Source: Cyprinodon diabolis (taxonomy: Eukaryota > Chordata > Actinopteri > Cyprinodontiformes > Cyprinodontidae). Taken from it: DNA of 64,000 nucleotides. The stretch lies in the NCBI GenBank assembly GCA_030533445.1, contig CM060070.1:33596501-33660500 (forward strand), given 5' to 3'. A program made the translations under genes and the position numbers. Under the pieces are notes generated by a model. That model worked only from the letters and a program-made list of their open reading frames with translations. It did not search any database and was not told the origin of the DNA. Of the stretch, positions 1 through 11,649 are shown piece by piece (the stretch's first letter is position 1; the number at the start of each line of letters is the position of its first letter).

Positions 1-717
1 TATTTGTAAAAAAAAATCTTGAAACGTGTAAGAAATGTTAAAGCCCGATTTGAAAGGCGTGTGGATGAAACTCCTTGCGACTGTGTTTTGCCAATTTCTA
101 TAAATAAATAAACATGAGCAGGTGTCAGTTGGGCCCTGTACCAAGCCGTCGGGTTTAAGGGGTTAAGAGTTGCAGTTTTTATAACTACTAATTTTTTCAC
201 TCAAGTAAAAGTAAAACGTAGTCATCCTAGAAATTACCCAAGTTAAGAGGAGGCTATTTGGTAAAAAGTTTCTCAAGTTGTTGTTGGATACTAACATCTG
301 ATTTAATCTTTAGAAATGGGCAGATAGACTTTATGCACAAGTTCTAAGATTTTAAAGACTGAAATGTATAAAGAAAACAAACAAATATCAGTAACATAAA
401 AAGTTATTGATTTTTAACAAAGCATACCACTAGAATTCTCCCAAATTACCCCTAGAGTTTTTTATTGAAGCAGAAATACAAGCAGCTTTACTTTAACTTG
501 TGAGCTGCGGAAGTTCACTGTTTCCAGGTGAAGCTCAGCAATAGATGTCATGTGACACCATAACATTTATTTTCCACGCTCATAAAGGCATAAAACAACG
601 AACAGACGTGCATATCTGATTAGAACCTTTAATAAGCATAACCATATAACCTTCAGGCCTTCATACAATCGATTTATGGCCAGAATCCACCTCCAGGATG
701 TTCAAAATGTTGCTGTG
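1..717. other. 5' flank of IFIT copy 1
   Basis: No gene is seen here. From about 100 onward the DNA is clearly paralogous to 15370-15975 upstream of IFIT copy 2. A shorter stretch (about 181-390) recurs at 34500-34740. It contains a block near 508-545 (GAAGTTCACTGTTTCC) that is conserved upstream of copies 2 and 4 and may be a distal promoter element. Confidence 0.7.
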
Positions 718-730
718 AGTTTCTATTTCC
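718..730. promoter_or_regulatory. ISRE of IFIT copy 1
   Basis: AGTTTCTATTTCC matches the interferon-stimulated response element pattern AGTTTCNNTTTC exactly. It lies about 100 bp upstream of the TATA-like box and 150 bp upstream of the ATG, and is identical at 15976-15988 upstream of IFIT copy 2. ISREs bind ISGF3 and IRF factors, so interferon induction is the natural inference. Confidence 0.85.
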
Positions 731-816
731 TAGGAAATGAGAGCATAAACCTTCAGCTTTACATAATAAAGACCAGGGTAGGGATTACATAAGGTGCTGC
801 ACCTTTGGGATGAGAG

Positions 817-826
817 AATAAATAAG
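817..826 (+). promoter_or_regulatory. TATA-like box of IFIT copy 1
   Basis: AATAAATAAG sits about 25-30 bp before the likely transcription start near 845-850 and is repeated in the same place in copy 2. Copy 4 has TATAAG at the equivalent position. Confidence 0.55.
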
Positions 827-876
827 AGCAGAACCTGAGAAGCTTTTATTCACTAGAGAGACTGAACAGCTGGAAG

Positions 877-881
877 ATGAG
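877..881 (+). CDS. ifit: IFIT copy 1, coding part of exon 1 (ATG AG)
   Basis: ATGAG is followed immediately by a consensus 5' splice site GTGAGT at 882. Joined to the 3' splice site at 9143-9144 it reads Met-Ser-Ser-Thr-Glu and enters the frame of the large exon. The same tiny first exon (ATG plus two bases) recurs at 16135, 38684 and 50922. A first exon carrying only the start codon is the usual IFIT gene plan. The short exon is inferred from splice signals and paralogue comparison. Confidence 0.8.
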
Positions 882-2085
882 GTGAGTCACTCTTTCTGCT
901 GATTTTATATGCACAGGTTTTCAATTAGTCAAGATTTAACAGTAACATCAAACTAAAACTGGAGCAGTTTCTGTTTAAAGCTCCTTTAAAAACATCCATC
1001 TGCTCATCATTCTGATGCTGATAATTTACCAGCAGTAACAACTTTTATACTGTCATAGTTTATGTTGTCCTGTGAACACACAACCAACTACCTGTGTTTG
1101 GACAAAAGATGAAAGTGTGATTCGTCCTCTAATTATGGTCAAGGAAATAACTGTGCACAGATATGGAATACATTCACAACAACCTCCATTCAAAATATAA
1201 ACATTGGTTAACAAAAATACTTCAACTCCAGGTGTAATATATTTTAGTTAAAAACCCTTACCTGATAAAACTAAACTAAACCAAGTAGCTACTAAGTTCA
1301 CATAGAAGAAAAATGCTAATAAAAATAGCAATATCTATAAAATGTTGCAATGATATCTCAGTTCAGCAGGGAGTTTGTGTTTGAGGGTTAAAGTTTAACT
1401 TAAAGTGATTGGAGTGAGATCAATTTAGCTTTAAACCTAATTTAGAGCAACTTTAGTTTTCAAACCAATTTACAAAGCAAATCCAAGAGGTAAATAAATC
1501 TTATCTGGAAAAATAATATTTCACAAAATGAGTTTTTTAATCAAAGATCAACATCCACTTTGATAATTGATCTTAAAATTATGTGATGGTTTTGGACAAT
1601 TGAGGATTCGTCAGTCTCTCTCACCTTTGGCTGAAAGGTACTCCTGCAAATTTGAAGAAAGAATTTTGCACACAGTCTGTTCAAAGCAGCATGGTTCTGC
1701 AAGTATTTTGCAGGTCTGCTGAACTTGACTTAACCCTTTGAAGAGTGAAATCCCTCAGCCTGCAATGAAAGCCAATGAGATATTTGATAATGCAGCCTGG
1801 GCAAGGCCCACAGGAAGAGAGCGAGAGCTGGGGATCTAAAATCTTTATAGCAAGCTTAGTAGCTCCTCATATTGTATTGGCCTTTCCCAAATTGTGATCG
1901 GCATGGAAAATGGGACATAATTTCTGCATATGCATTTTATTTATTTACTGAGGAGAGACACACCTTACCAATATCAAGGCTATTAAAGTAGGCTTGATAT
2001 TTTTATTTATCCTTACAGGGTGCAAATGTTAAAGTCAACAGCAAATATCGATTCACCTGTTGATGCAGAAGTATTAAAGCACATA
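882..2085 (+). other. IFIT copy 1 intron, first part
   Basis: Intron DNA with no open gene. To about 1190 it parallels the start of the copy 2 intron (16140-16539). Positions 1890-2085 are homologous to 40050-40101 plus 40760-41045 in the copy 3 intron, which is useful because each acts as an empty-site reference for insertions in the other. Confidence 0.65.
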
Positions 2086-3070
2086 CACTGCTCAAAAAAT
2101 TAAAGGAACACTTTGAAAACACATCAGATCTCAATGGGGAAAAAATCATGCTGTTTATTTATACTGATATGGACTGGGTGATGTGTTAGGAACAAAAGGA
2201 TGCCACATCATTTGATGGAAATGAAAATTTTCAACCTACAGAGGGTTGATTTCAAAGACACCCCAAAAATTACGTTAAAAAAATGATGCGGCAGGCTAGT
2301 CCATTTTGCTGAAATTAATTGCAGCAGCTCAGAATGGTATTCAGTAATTTGTATGGCCCCCACGTGTGCGTATACATGCCTAACAACATCGGGGCATGCT
2401 CCTAATGAGACAACGGATGGCGTCCTGGGGTATCTCCTCCCAGATCTAGACCAGGGCATCGTCTGAGCTCCTGGACAGTCTGAGGTGCAACCTGGTGGCG
2501 TCGGATGGATCGAAACATAATGTCCCAGAGGTGTTCTACTGGATTTAGGTCAGGCGAGCATTGGGGTCCAATCAATGGTATCAATTACCTCATCCTCCAG
2601 GAACTGCCCGCATGCTCTCACCACATGAGGCAGGGCATTGTCGTGCACCAGGAGGAACCCAGGACCCACTGCACCAGCATAGGGTCTGACAATGGGTGCA
2701 AGGATTTCATCCCAATACCTAATGGCAGTCAGGGTGCGGTTGTCTAGCCTGTATAGGTCTGTGCGTCCCTCCATGGATATGCTACCCAGACCATCACTGA
2801 CCCACCACAAAACCGGTCAAGCTGAACGATGTTACAGGCAGCATAACGTTCTACACGGCTTCTCCAGACCCTTTCACGCATGGCTCTGGCTCTGGAACCA
2901 GTCTCCTTGAGAAGGGCTGGCCATTTTTCCACTTTGAGTTTCCCTGGTGAGAAGCGCTGAGCAGGAGTCGGCAGCATAACATGAGTTATGAGTCTTAACA
3001 TGATGACTTGATGAGATGATTGGAGTCTGGTGTGCTATTGCTTGGTTGGAAAGAAAACCTGCAGCCACAC
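2086..3070 (-). mobile_element. Tc1/mariner element, decayed, one end missing
   Basis: The terminal repeat beginning CACTGCTCAAAAAATTAAAG is preceded by a TA target at 2084-2085. Minus-strand fragments (about 2402-3001) encode pieces of a Tc1 transposase in three frames, including VHDNALPHVV and SPDLNPVEHLWD, which carry the second and third acidic positions of the DDE catalytic core. Frame changes and the absence of the second terminal repeat show that it is dead. It lies in the IFIT copy 1 intron; the paralogous copy 3 intron lacks it. Confidence 0.85.
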
Positions 3071-3099
3071 GGCCCTTTCTGGAACCAGTTTGACATCCC

Positions 3100-3214
3100 T
3101 GTCTTAGACACTCGGGTAAAGACAGGGGCGAAGCTCTCCATCCACCACTATATGGTGGTGAGTTGGCTTCGATAGAGGGGGAAGATGCTAGTCAGACCTG
3201 GTCCGGTCCAAATT
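3100..3214 (+). mobile_element. Rex3 (RTE-clade LINE), upstream piece
   Basis: Translated on the plus strand this stretch gives a weathered form of the Rex3 segment with a 'VVSW' core. The same element resumes near 6566. I infer that the L2 element on the opposite strand inserted into Rex3 and split it. Confidence 0.55.
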
Positions 3215-6200
3215 CAATTCAATTCAATTCAGTTTATTTATATAGCGCCAAATTCACAACACATGTCATCTCAAGGCACTTTACAGTTCAACCAGATCAT
3301 ACAGTCAAATTGATACAAAGTTTTTCTATCTAAGGAAAACCAGTTGATTGCATTGACTCATTGACTCAAATACAATCCCTCACACTAAGCATGCTTGTAG
3401 CGACAGTGGAGAGGAAAAACTCCCTTTTAACAGGAAGAAACCTCCAGCAGAACCAGGCTCAGTGCGAGCGGCCATCTGCCGAGGCCGACTGGGGTTCAAG
3501 GAGACAGAAGCAGAGATACAAAAAGCAGCTGTAAAAGGCAGCCCCGTCCAGGAAACACACAGCCAGGCAGACGAGCTCCAAGGCAGCTCCCATGCCAGAG
3601 GATGAAGAGAGCACATCCACCCAGCCACGGCCAGAGAAACAGGACCACACCTGAAGACAGGCCGATCTCCAACATCTACAAACAAGGGTGTTGATGGAAG
3701 CAGCACAGCTGATGTTTCTTTCCTGGATGACGTCACAGCCAAACAGGAACAGACGAGGCAAAGCTACTCTGAGGAAAAGCAGAGAGAGCAGAAGGTTAGA
3801 GATTGAACTAACAGATTCTGCAGAATAGGAGAACAGAGAGAGAATGAAGCAGAATGATGAAATGGGGGTCCCTATGTCCTCCAAAAGTCTAAGCCTATAG
3901 CAGCATAACTTTAAAGACAGCTCAGGATAACCTGAGCCACCCTAACTATAAGCTTTATCAAAAAGGAAAGTTTTAAGCCTAGCCTTAAAAGTAGACAGGG
4001 TGTCTGCCTCACGGACTAAAACTGGTAGTTGGTTCCACAGGAGAGGAGCCTGATAACTAAATGATCTGCCTCCCATTCTACTTTTAGAAATTCTAGGAAC
4101 CACTAGTAAACCTGCAGATTGAGAACGAAGTGCTCTGTTTGGAACATAAGGAACAATCAAATCTCTGATATAAGATGGAGCTTGGCCATTTAAGGCTTTA
4201 TATGTGAGAAGGAGGATTTTAAATTCTATTCTTGATTTAACAGAAGCCAATGAAGAGAAGACAGGATTTTTATGTCTTCAAGACATGCCTGTAATCTATG
4301 TAATGGGTTAGCTTCATCTGGATTTATAGACAGATATAGCTGGGTATCATCAGCATAACAGTGGAAATTAATCCCATGCTGTCTAATAACTCTACCAATT
4401 GGGAGCATGTATAAAGTAAAGAGAATTGGTCCTAGCACTGATCCCTGTGGTACTCCACAGGTAACCTTTGAGCGTGTTGAAGATCTATCATTAACATGAA
4501 CAAACTGAATTCGATCAGATAGATAAGATTTAAACCAGTCTAGTGCTGTTCCTTTAATTCCAACAAAATATTCAAGTCTTTCTAAAAGAATATTATGGTC
4601 AACTGTATCAAATGCAGCACTAAGATCCAACAGGACGAGCACAGATACAAGTCCATTATCTGAGGCCACGAGAATATCATTAGTGACTTTCACCAGAGCT
4701 GTTTCAGTGCTATGATGAGCTCTAAAGCCAGACTGAAACTCTTCAAAAAGTTCATTATGGTGTAAGTGGTCGCAAACTTGTTTGGCAACTACTTTCTCAA
4801 GAATTTTGGATAAGAAAGGAAGATTGGATATAGGTCTATAATTGACCAAGTCATCTGGGTCAAGAGACGGTTTCTTAAGCAGAGGTTTAATTACAGCAAC
4901 CTTAAAAGCTTTAGGTACATATCCCTGTAACAGAGATAGATTAATCACATCTAAAATGGAGGAGGAGATCAAAGGGAATACCTCCTTAAATAACCTGGTT
5001 GGAACTGGATCTAACATACAAGTTGAAGGCTTAGATGAAGACAATAATTTTGCTAATTCAGAAAGTTCAACTGGATCAAAGCAGTCTAAACCCGGTTCAG
5101 ATTCCATGACTACCTTAGGTACAATCGCGTATAGAGGAGTGCTTATGATCTTATTTTTAATAAGATCAATCTTATTTATAAAAAATCCCATAAAATCATT
5201 GCTGCTAAGAGCAGGTGGAATGGACGGTTCAACAGAGCTATGGCTCTGGGTGAGTTTGGCAACTGTATTAAAAAGAAATCTAGGATTATTCTTATTCTCC
5301 TCTATTAATGAGGAGAAGTATGCTGCTCTTGCTTTACAAAGGGTCCTCTTATACAGCAGTAAACCATTTTTCCAGACTAGGAAGGACTCCTGCAGGCCTG
5401 TGGAGCGATATTTTCTCTCCAGTTTCCTAGCCTTTGCTTCAAAGTACGCAGCTCTGCATTAAACCAAGGAGCAAGCTTTCTATTTTCAACGGTTTTCATT
5501 TTCAAGGGAGCTGCGTTGTCTAAGGCAGTACGCAGAGAACTAGCAACCCCATCAACAAAATCATCAACCTGTGAAGGGGAATAAGCTATGCTTTTGCACT
5601 CTGCAGCACTGCTCAGCGACACAGAGGAGAGAGAAAGTGAAGCAGATTCTTTAAAATTTATAACTGCACTATCTGATAAAGATCTACTAAAATTGAACCT
5701 TCTTTTGGGGGAGGAGAACTCTGTTAAAGTAATCCTGAAGGTTATTAGAAAGTGGTCAGAGAGGACAGGGTTGTGAGGAAATACTGTTATTTCTTCACAT
5801 TCTATGCCGTATGTAAGCACAAGAACCAAAGTATGAAGATCAGAATGTGTGGGACTATTCACATTTTGAACAAAGCCAATAGTGTCTAAGATAGCATTAA
5901 AGGCTGCTCTTAAGCTGTCGCCTTCAATGTCAGCATGGATGTTAAAATCTCCCACATGATGACCCTGTCAGTATTTAATACCAAATCAGAAAGGAACTCT
6001 GAAAACTCATCTAGAAATTCAGAGTAAGGACCTGGCGGACGATACAAAGTTATAAAAAGAAGAGGTTTTCTTGCCTTGAAATTTGGATGAGGGAAATTAA
6101 GGGTTAAATGTTCAAAAGAGTTGTAGGTATTAACTGTTTTGGGAGTAATCAGTAAGTCAGACTGGAAGATTGTTGCTACTCCTCCTCCTCGCCCAGAACT

Positions 6201-6565
6201 TCTGGATATGTGAAAATTTAAATAGCTTATGCTCACATAATCCTCTTGCTGCAGCCAGGTTTCTGTAAGGCAAAACAAGTCAATGTGATTATCACAAATC
6301 AAGTCATTAACTAGCAGACTTTTAGAGGAAAGCGATCTTATGTTAAACAGACCGCATTTAATTGTTTTAACTTTTTCCCCAATTGGAGTTATTTTGATTT
6401 TGATTAGATTATCATGATTTACTCCTTTGGGAATCTTTGCTAATTTATTAGATTTTGGTCGTGGGCAAGACACTGTCTGGATGGAGTAAAGAGTGGGTAA
6501 CAGTAGAGAAGTGGGTAACAGTAGAGAAGCTGCAGAGATGTGTGTTAAATGTATTGTGAGAGTTT
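3215..6565 (-). mobile_element. L2/Maui-type LINE, frameshifted
   Basis: A non-LTR retrotransposon on the minus strand. From its 5' end: an apurinic-type endonuclease at about 6440-5460 (motifs [23 protein letters not shown]), split by a frameshift near 5940; reverse transcriptase at 5191-4226 ([36 protein letters not shown], and the catalytic box YADDTQLY); and the C-terminal domain at 4250-3942. The 3' region at 3215-3940 ends in the (AATTC)n-type tail and 'TTTATTTATATAGCGC' seen in fish L2 elements. ORF breaks make it non-autonomous now. The 5' boundary is approximate. Confidence 0.9.
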
Positions 6566-8070
6566 GCTGGAAATGTATGGCAGAGTCCCCCGTGAGAAGG
6601 AGCTTTAACTCCCACCTCCGGGAGAGCTTTGAACATGTTCTGAGGGAAGTGGGCGACATTGAGTCTGAGTGGACCATGTTCCGTGCCTCTATTGTTAAGG
6701 CGGCTAGTTGGAGCTGTGGCTGCAAGGTGTTGCCGGTCCATGTCGTGGCGGCAACCCTCAAACACACTGGTGGTAACCAGCGGTGAAGGAAGCTGGCAAG
6801 CTGAAGAATGAGTCCTATCTGGCTTTATTGACCTGTGGGACTCCAGAGGCAGCTGATGTGCTCCAGCAGTCAAAGCGGCAGGTGGCTCGGCTGGTCGCTA
6901 AGGCAAAAACCCAGGCATGGAGAAAGACTTCCGTATGGCGTCAAAGCGATTCTGGCCAACAATCCGGGGTCTCAGGAGGGCGAAGCAGTGCAGTACCAAC
7001 ACTATTTATAGTGGGGGTGGTTTGCTGCTGACCTCAACTCAGGACATCGTATGTTGGTGTGCAGAGTACTTTGAATACCTCCTTAATCCCACCAACAAGT
7101 CTTCCATTGAGGAAGCAGAGCCTGGGGGCTCCAGGTTGGGTTCTCCCATTTCTGGTGCTGAGGTCACAGAGGTGGTTAAAAAGCTCATCCGTGGCAAGGC
7201 TCCAGGGGATGGATGAGATTCACCCTCAGTACCTTAAGGGTCTGGATGTTGTGAGGCTGTGTTGGTTAACGCAACTCTGCAACATTGCGTGAACATCAGG
7301 GGCAGTTCCCCTGGATTGGCAGACTGGGGTGGTGGTCCCTCTATTTAAAAAGGGGGACCGGAGGGTGTGTTTTAACTACAGAGGAATCGCACTCTTAAGC
7401 CTCCCTGGTAAGGTCTATTCTAGGGTTCCTGAAAGGAGGGTCCATCGGATAGTCGAATCTCGGATTCAGGAGGAGCAGTGTGGTTTTCGTTCTGGCCGTG
7501 GAACCCTGGATCAGCTCTGCAACCTCAACAGGATCCTGGAAGGTGCATAGGAGTTTTCCCAACCAGTCTACATGTATTTTGTGGAGAAGGCATTTGTTTG
7601 TGTGCCTCTAAGTGTCCTGTGGGGGGTACTCCAGGAGTATGGAGTACTAGGCCCTGTCTCTCTATGACCGGTGTCAGAGCCTGGTCTGCACTGACTGCTA
7701 TAAGTCAGACTAATTTCTGGTGAGGGTTGGACTCCTGCCAAGCTTGCCCTTTGTCTCCGATTCTGTTCATAACTTGTATGGACAGAATTTCTAGGGGCAA
7801 CCAAGGTGTTGAGGGGATCTCTTTTGGTGGCCTCAGGATTGCATCTCTGTTTTTCGCAGATGAAATGGTTCTATTGACTTTATCAGGGCATGATCTACAG
7901 CTCTCACTGGAGCGATTCACAGCCGAGTGTAAAGTGGCAGGGATGAGGATCAGTTCCTCCAAATCCGAGACCATGGCCTTGAGCTGGAAAAGGGTAGAGT
8001 GCCTTCTCTGGGTTTGGGGGGATGTACTGCCCCTACTGGAGGAGTTTACGTATCTTGGGGTCTTCTTATA
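6566..8070 (+). mobile_element. Rex3 (RTE-clade LINE), main body with reverse transcriptase
   Basis: Several frames together give the Rex3 reverse transcriptase: IRGKAPGDG, MVVPLFKKGDRR, ESRIQEEQCGFRSGRGTLDQ, CPLSPILFITCMDRISR, and the catalytic region FADEMVLLTLSGHDLQ, where the second catalytic aspartate of the FADD box is Glu. TGGCAGACTGGGGTGGTGGT at 7317-7336 matches the conserved site known from fish Rex3 surveys. Multiple frame changes show a pseudo-element. It is continuous with 3100-3214 across the L2 insertion. Confidence 0.85.
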
Positions 8071-8074
8071 CAAA

Positions 8075-8430
8075 AGGATGAAACAAAAGCAAAATAAAAT
8101 GAAGGAATACTCAGGCAAGAAAATGAGAGTACCAACGGTCAAAGTGGGTGACACTGTCATGTTCACAGACCTGAGCACCTTTGAAAAGGATCTTCAAGAT
8201 TTACAGAACCACGAACTGTCATGAAGAAAGTTGGACAAAATACTTTCTTACTAAACAACGGACGCCAGTGGAATGTTTCAAAACTTGCACACTTCCCAAA
8301 CAACAACAAAGTAGTGACACTGTATTTGATACCTTTGCACTGTCAGAAAAAAACTAATGAATCTGCTACTACACTTCGAAGTCAGAGATCTAGAAATGCA
8401 CCAAGATGGTTGACAGGTTTTGTAAGATAA
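8075..8430 (+). pseudogene. Fragment of Ty3/Gypsy integrase C-terminus
   Basis: Directly after the Rex3 body the reading changes to MKQKQNKMKEYSGKKM, VKVGDTVMFT, VGQNTFLLNNGRQWNVSKL and a basic 'RSQRSRNAPRWLTGFV' tail before the stop at 8428. This order (basic 'hydrophilic' leader, SH3-like integrase C-terminal segment, Ser/Arg tail ending in 'LxxFV') is typical of the end of a Gypsy-class Pol. One frameshift lies near 8220. No LTR is seen beside it. Family assignment is by pattern only. Confidence 0.5.
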
Positions 8431-9144
8431 TGTGAAAATGTATGTAAATCACTACTGTTCGCACTGGTATTAGTGTTCTATAAAACAAGTAAAGATATAT
8501 TAATGTTCTACTAAATTAAAATACAGTAAAAATAATGTGGTTTAAATGTTTATACTATAATCCTTATGGTTCACAGTGAAACTGGTAATTTTATTCCAAT
8601 ACTGACATTCATTTAATATACTGTTGCTGCCTTAGCTAATATCATTCGTAAACATTTCAGATTGCAAATGGTTTATTGAATTGGTAATTTAACAAACTTA
8701 GCTTTCTGCTGTGAGTTACAAAGTGCAAATGTTACATGCAGGTAAATGCTTCTAGAAAAGGGAAAATGTTATGTCCTGCAATAGCAGGAAAAGTACAGAA
8801 GGAGAAGACGAGAGAGAATAAAGAGAGAACTGAAGCTGAGCTGATGCTACTTATTTTCCACCGCTTCATTATAGCAACACCACAACAGTTATAAAATTAT
8901 TTTGTTTCTTAATCTTTTTCCTTTAAATATTATGTGTTTTAATTGGCTCATATATATTTTGATACAGATTAGCTCTCAACTGTAATTACTTTCCCCAACT
9001 TTGTTTGATCTTAGTTTCTGTTGTCACCATAATGTCTCTCCTCTTTTTTTAATTTCTTCTCACCTCTTCAAGAATTCTTTATATCCTCCAGAAGTTAAAC
9101 CCAAATTAAAATCCCATATCTAATTACTCTTCCTTTCTCATCAG
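8431..9144 (+). other. IFIT copy 1 intron, last part and 3' splice site
   Basis: AT-rich, no gene found. The last 80 bases (TCCTCCAGAAGTTAAA... to TTTCTCATCAG at 9144) are shared with 17090-17183 before IFIT copy 2, confirming the acceptor site. Confidence 0.7.
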
Positions 9145-10444
9145 TTCTACAGAGGCCTTGGAATCCAAACTGAAGGCCTTGCAGTGCCACTTCACCTGGG
9201 ATCTAGAACTTTCCAAGTCGAAACTGAACTATCTCAGGGATGTACTGGAGGACATTGGCACAGATGAAGGAAACGTCTGGCTGGGTCACATCTACAACCT
9301 GCAGGGGTTCATACAGTACCAGCTGGACTCCTTTGAAGAGGCCCTGAAGTTCTTTAGACGAGCTACTGAGACCTTCCAGCGTCTTAAAAACTCTGATGAA
9401 GGTCCCTGGTTAATGGTGAACTTTGGGAATCTGGCTTGGCTGCACCATCGTATGGGTGAGGATGAGAAGAGTCAGGATTACCTGTCAAAAGTTGAAGCTC
9501 TAATGAGAGAATACCCAGCTCCACCTGAAGAAGACCTCCACCCAGAGGTCTGTGCGGAGAAGGCCTGGACTCTGATGAAGCTTGACCAAGAGAAGAAGCT
9601 GGAGGCTGCAGAGCTCATCCAGAGAGCTGTGAAGATGCAGCCAAATAAGGTGGAATGGCAGAGCAGCTGGGTCATATTATTAGCAGATCCCTTCCTAGAC
9701 AACATGGAAGACATGCCTCCCTATGTCTTGGAAAAAGTGAGATCTGCCACTGAACGAGATCCAGACAACTTATATGTTGCTGCTCTTTATCTGAGGGCAC
9801 GAGCTGCAAAAGGAGAACAAATTCAGGATGAAGCTAAAAGATTGGCGGAAAGGATCCTAGAAAGTTCTCCAAGCAGTTACAATGGCATCAGCCACTTAAG
9901 GCGACTGTATGTTGACTATATGTCTAAGGATGAAGGTATCAAGTTAGCTGATGAGGCCCTTAGAAGATATCCTGACTGGCCTCATGCAAAGGGATTGGCT
10001 GCCATCTGCTACAGGAATAAAGTCCTTTCCCCAGACTTCAAACCCAGTAGTCAAAGCGGCATCGTCACACGAGCCATTAGTCTCTGGGAGGAGAAGATTG
10101 ATCTCTATGGTGAATCTAATCTTAGAGATCAAATAACTCTAGCTAGTTTATATGCAAAGGTGGATAAAGAGAAAGCTGAACAGATTTATAGAGAGATGCT
10201 GAATAGAAAAAACCTGGATTCAGCAGAGGAACAGATGCTTTACAATTGTTATGCAAAACATTTATTCTTCAATAGAAATGATCCTTCCAGGTCTATTGGG
10301 TACCACATTATGGCGGCAAAGATTCCAGTAGAATCAGAGTATCGACAGACAAGCATCAACGAGCTGGTGAAGACCTTGAAAAGAAGCAAAGACCCTAAAA
10401 TGTGTGAAAAAATCAGGGAGCTTCTGACCAACCTGAAAGACTGA
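9145..10444 (+). CDS. ifit: IFIT copy 1, main coding exon (434 aa with exon 1)
   Basis: An interferon-induced tetratricopeptide-repeat protein. Mammalian IFITs are cytosolic RNA-binding antiviral effectors; for fish copies that role is inferred. Read from the acceptor AG at 9143-9144, the exon joins ATGAG to give M-S-S-T-E and stays open to TGA at 10442-10444. The near-invariant N-terminal CHFTW is at residues 16-20. TPR-like helical pairs follow: about 46-79 (WLGHIYNLQGF...), 89-125 (NFGNLAWLHHRMGEDEKS), 135-165 (AEKAWTLM...RAVKMQP), about 210-245 (YVAALYLRARAAKG), and 255-400 with ISLWEEKIDLYGESN and LNRKNLDSAEEQM. The length, 434 aa, is close to other fish IFITs. An ISRE at 718-730 supports interferon control. 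The reading frame is intact, so this is a functional candidate. The exact orthologue number cannot be assigned. Confidence 0.93.
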
Positions 10445-10872
10445 ATCAGTGAATATTAAAGAGATTTCAAAGGAAGATTCTGCAAAGTTCTGGTTCTCTT
10501 GCCTCTGCTTTATTCAATATAAAGACTTTTTTACTACATCACAATATAATTAAAAGTAAGTTCATAGATGGTTTATAAGGATTTAATATTTTCCAAAAGT
10601 CAATTTATTGACTTTTGGAAAATAGACCTGTTTGAATGCACAACCAAAACTCTTTGGGTCTCCTTATTTTCAAGGACTTTAAAGAATCCAGTCCAGGTAG
10701 ACCACGTCCGTGGAGGATGCAGCCCATAAATTCGAACACAGCCTTAGAACGAGAAGCCCTGATGTATATGAAAGTATATGAAAGGCAGAAGTGGCTACAG
10801 AACCCCTTAAGCCCTGAGAGTCTTAGGAGCAAATTCTGCCTGAAATCACATGTGTATTAAAGAAAGTACAGC
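10445..10872 (+). other. 3' UTR and flank of IFIT copy 1
   Basis: ATTAAA at 10455-10460 is a possible poly(A) signal 11 bases after the stop codon. The flank through about 10830 is homologous to 33490-34500, next to the IFIT relic. Confidence 0.5.
10587..10624. repeat. Perfect 18-bp inverted repeat
   Basis: TATTTTCCAAAAGTCAAT, a TT loop, then its exact reverse complement. The paralogous flank near 33640 has only the left arm, so the right arm arose here as a local inverted duplication. Confidence 0.85.
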
Positions 10873-11449
10873 TGTTATGTTTCTGGCCTGTCAACTAGTT
10901 TTTGTGATTTCATTCCCCTTTCCCTTCTGCTCTGTTCATTTGGCCCTCCTGTGCTGCTGCTGCTCGGCCCAATTACCACTGCTTCCTCTCACCTGTTTGC
11001 CAGCCTTCTTAAGCAAGCCTCTAACTAGTTGACAAACTAGGAAGCAGCTTTGGGACAGACGCTTCTTTTCAGGCTTTCGGTTGGGGGTGAGAAGAGAATG
11101 CTGTCGCGGTCTTCTACTTCAGCTAGCTAGCCAGCCAGATCACATATTGGGAGCAGGGATATGGTGGTACTCCTTTGACCACCATTACCTGCCAAGCCTC
11201 AGTGAGAAATAACTCTCAAAGAACCAAAGTTTCAGGAATCAAGACACCCTGCCTATTTATTAAAGAAGGTTAGTGTCTTAGCAGTCTGAACTTTTTATCT
11301 TCCATCTCAGTCACTAACCTGTTCTCTCCCTTCCAGAGGCTCTGGTTCCCCTGATCCTGAATTACCTGCAGAGTTTCTTCAATAAATCCTTTAAAGTTAT
11401 TACCTGTTGTGTTCTGGTTGCATCATAGTCCTCAGTCTGAATCTTAACA
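10873..11449 (+). mobile_element. Solo LTR, 577 bp, TSD ACAGC
   Basis: Starts TGTTATG and ends TTAACA. It is flanked by the 5-bp direct repeat ACAGC (10868-10872 and 11450-11454). It carries AATAAA near 11381, as expected for an LTR poly(A) signal in the + orientation. No internal retroviral-like genes remain, so it is a recombined solo LTR. Part of it (about 11190-11225) recurs at 15144-15200. Confidence 0.85.
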
Positions 11450-11649
11450 ACAGCTCCCACACTATTAATTGGAAATACAATTGTATTTGTATGACAGAAA
11501 GGCATTGAGGAATATTTTTCAGGTGAAAACACTATTTTAAATGTCTCCAAGTCTGATTTATAGGTGATTAAACAAAGAAAACAATTTTTTAGCCTGGCTA
11601 TTTTTTTTCCACGAACACTGCAACACGCAGGTTTGTAGAGAGCGTACAA

